From: Priapulus caudatus
Taxonomy: Eukaryota; Priapulida; Priapulimorpha; Priapulimorphida; Priapulidae
DNA: 59,530 nucleotides
Assembly: GCF_000485595.1 (NCBI RefSeq)
Contig: NW_014577632.1
Location: forward strand, 1 to 59,530
Reading direction: 5' to 3'
This document shows, piece by piece, positions 57,531 to 59,530 of the stretch (the first letter of the stretch is position 1; each line of letters starts with the position of its first letter). The translations under genes were made by a program, and so were the position numbers. The notes under the pieces are model-generated. The model had not been told where the DNA came from. It made no database searches and saw only the letters and a list, made by a program, of their open reading frames with translations.

Positions 57531-59431
57531 CGTCACAAATAAGCCGTGTACTATCCAATAAGAAATCGTACCGTATCTCATATTCATTCTTATCTCTTAA
57601 TTACAATTAAGATATGATTGCCTACGCGAGGTCTAATAATCTCATCAGCTGCCGGCACCAGCTGCCGCTCCATGCTAATCTCGTCGGCTTTCCTCACATT
57701 TATGTTTAAACTCGTTGATGTGCGTATAGCATTTTACCAAATTTCGTTGCATCCGACGTAACGAGGCTTTTAATGAGAATGAGCGAGGAATTATATCGGC
57801 TGGTTACGTTGAACCGCCGCGTGAAATCTGCGAACGTTTGTAGTACTAACAGATATAACTATTTGTAGTTTAATATCAGGAGTGTATGTTAAACACTACT
57901 GTTAATATCACGTTCGCGCGTGTATTTGGGAGAAAGCAGATCCACGTTTATTGGTTGCGGCCGTGTGCCTGCTCGTGTGTCCGACAGCTGAGAGAGAAGT
58001 CACGGTAACAAAGATATGACCTGTGACCTCAAGCTGATTATGATTGACGGGATGCATCAGGCTGATTCACGGGTTGTCGTCAAGCATAATATAGGAGGCT
58101 ATGAACTGGTAAAAACGAGTCCAGATTCAAATGTGGGAACAAATGGGTAGTTGGTGGTTACCACCAGATCCACCTTCCATAAATACTCCAGCCATTATAA
58201 TTATTATTATAATAATTATTATTATATTATTAATAAGATATTGTAAAATAAACAATGACTTGTTCTAAGCGAGTTAAGCTTATCGAAATGACCGCGGAGC
58301 GACCTCTTCAATTAGATGTTTCTTCTAATAATACCATATATAATGTAACGTAAGGATGAGACCTTGTAAATTTATAAACGACCCGGTCAATGGGCCAATA
58401 GTAGGGAAACTAGCTAGTAAACATGCACGTGTAACATATTGGGCGGGATAATATGTAACATATAACATATCAAGTAGTTATAATTTCACCGATCGATATA
58501 GGACGACGCATCTAAGGGTCTCGCCTCATGCGACAATTGATACCTTCACAGTCGCCATGTTGTGCAGGTGAACTGTGCTCTACGCACACGCTCTCCGTGA
58601 CGTACAGCTCATGGGCTAAATGAACCTGAGCTCTGATCGGATTGTCGTCCTCTGCCACCTGGGCACCTTTATTACTGGTTGAAGTAGAGATAATTATGGC
58701 TGCAGATATATATTACTTGATCGAGTGCTCGGCATTAACTAAGATCACCTCGTTTCGTCTCGGAGTAGTGGCTTATAATTTAGTTGGGATGTGGGGAGGT
58801 ACTGCGCGCGGCAGGTTGAGGTAAAAATAGAGAGCAGAGTACTGGGACTGAAGAACATTAGAGAACCTGAAAATGCAGTGGAGATGCCGATACGCACGAG
58901 ATAGTTTGGGATTTGTTAGCCTGGTCAAGCGGGATAATGGTTTGAAAAAGGGGGAGTAGAGAGAAAGAATCTGCCGAACGGCCAGAGCGTATAATCTAAT
59001 GATTTAGCTTGCTCAAGAGAGAGATGTGTTCAGAAAAATGCTCGCCGAATTCAGACTCTTACTAGCGTCAAAAAGAAGACGCAGCTAACCCTCGATCGAC
59101 TGTTCATAATATTGAATTGCTTTCCGAAACTAATAGTCTAGTACAATACTTTTCTGCCGTATGAAATCCGATTGTATGAAGCCAGATGCATCGGGTCAGA
59201 TAAATCAGGTCAGATGAATCAGGTCGTATGAGTCATTACAGGACAACCTAGGTAACAACTAACAGACGACACACTTAGGTACAATGCTCGCCAATACTTC
59301 TCACGTCGTCAACTTTAACTACAATAACCTTTTTTTACTTTTAAACGGCAAACCTGTCAATTAGAATAGTTCTGCGTGAAATGACTTTTTTTTTGGTAAT
59401 TATTAGACCATTAAATAAGCTATATTCATAA

Positions 59432-59433
<2 letters not shown>
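57531..59433. other. Unannotated stretch
   Basis: No gene recognised. An AT-rich ATTATTATA cluster lies at 58195-58235. Near 59195-59235 there are short ATGAATCAGGTC(A/G)-type repeats. Confidence 0.4.
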
Positions 59434-59498
<65 letters not shown>

Positions 59499-59530
59499 TT
59501 ATTTATTTATTTATTCATTTACTCATTTAT
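59434..59530. repeat. TA run followed by ATTT repeat, at window end
   Basis: Near-identical in layout to 56106-56175 (TA run, TTTATTTATTTA, ATTCATTTACTCATTTAT). It runs off the end of the window. Confidence 0.95.

Overview
The window looks like draft-quality nuclear DNA from an animal, probably a marine or aquatic invertebrate; I cannot name the species. The reasons are a bestrophin gene split by GT-AG introns, interstitial TTAGGG/CCCTAA telomere-type repeats, many non-autonomous DNA transposons (hAT, TTAA-, TA- and TWA-flanked), a broken env-bearing LTR retroelement, long microsatellites and two 10-N scaffold gaps (32021-32030, 43491-43500). I see no rRNA, convincing tRNA, CRISPR or bacterial-type operon.

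The one recognisable host gene is a bestrophin (Ca2+-activated anion channel), and its locus is scrambled. Exons 1-5 occur twice, inside a direct repeat of about 7.9 kb. Copy 1 (12563-20532) has exons riddled with single-base indels. Copy 2 (24084-31962) has intact exons (27352-30864). Exons 6-7 lie between the copies (22920-23613). Exons 9-10 (32452-34373) come after the gap, and exon 8 (35247-35398) lies downstream of them although its splice phase joins it to exon 9. Exons 1-7 reconstruct the channel core with pore-neck residues I76/F80/F84 and the Ca2+-clasp EDDDD at 300-304 at the human BEST1 positions. The last exon is unusual: a long hydrophilic tail with two 108-residue units, leading into a tandem array of a 14-residue Trp-Gln repeat. 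Most of that array sits at 43501-44860 on the minus strand, and the end of the reading frame is at 44861-45802 on the plus strand. An inversion or misjoin has therefore split the final exon.

Layout: 1-12.5 kb is intergenic, with microsatellites and several well-delimited transposons (TTAA palindrome at 5572, TA-flanked at 6117, fold-back at 7263-8731 with a nested hAT at 7411-7805, hAT at 9407-10116). 12.5-35.4 kb is the bestrophin locus. 35.4-43.5 kb holds repeats, a GC-rich unclassified block, a CCGG-rich insertion with a matching empty site, and a TACACG satellite that flips strand. 43.5-46.5 kb is the bestrophin tail plus a minisatellite just after the stop. 46.5-53 kb has a hAT MITE, a minus-strand retroelement remnant (LTR, polypurine tract, env, possible pol tail) and an array of tiny hairpins. 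53-59.5 kb is microsatellites, a palindrome with hammerhead-like cores, and otherwise featureless DNA.

The differences between the two 7.9-kb copies are mostly insertions and deletions with few substitutions. That is typical of uncorrected long-read error, so much of the scrambling may be assembly artefact rather than biology.
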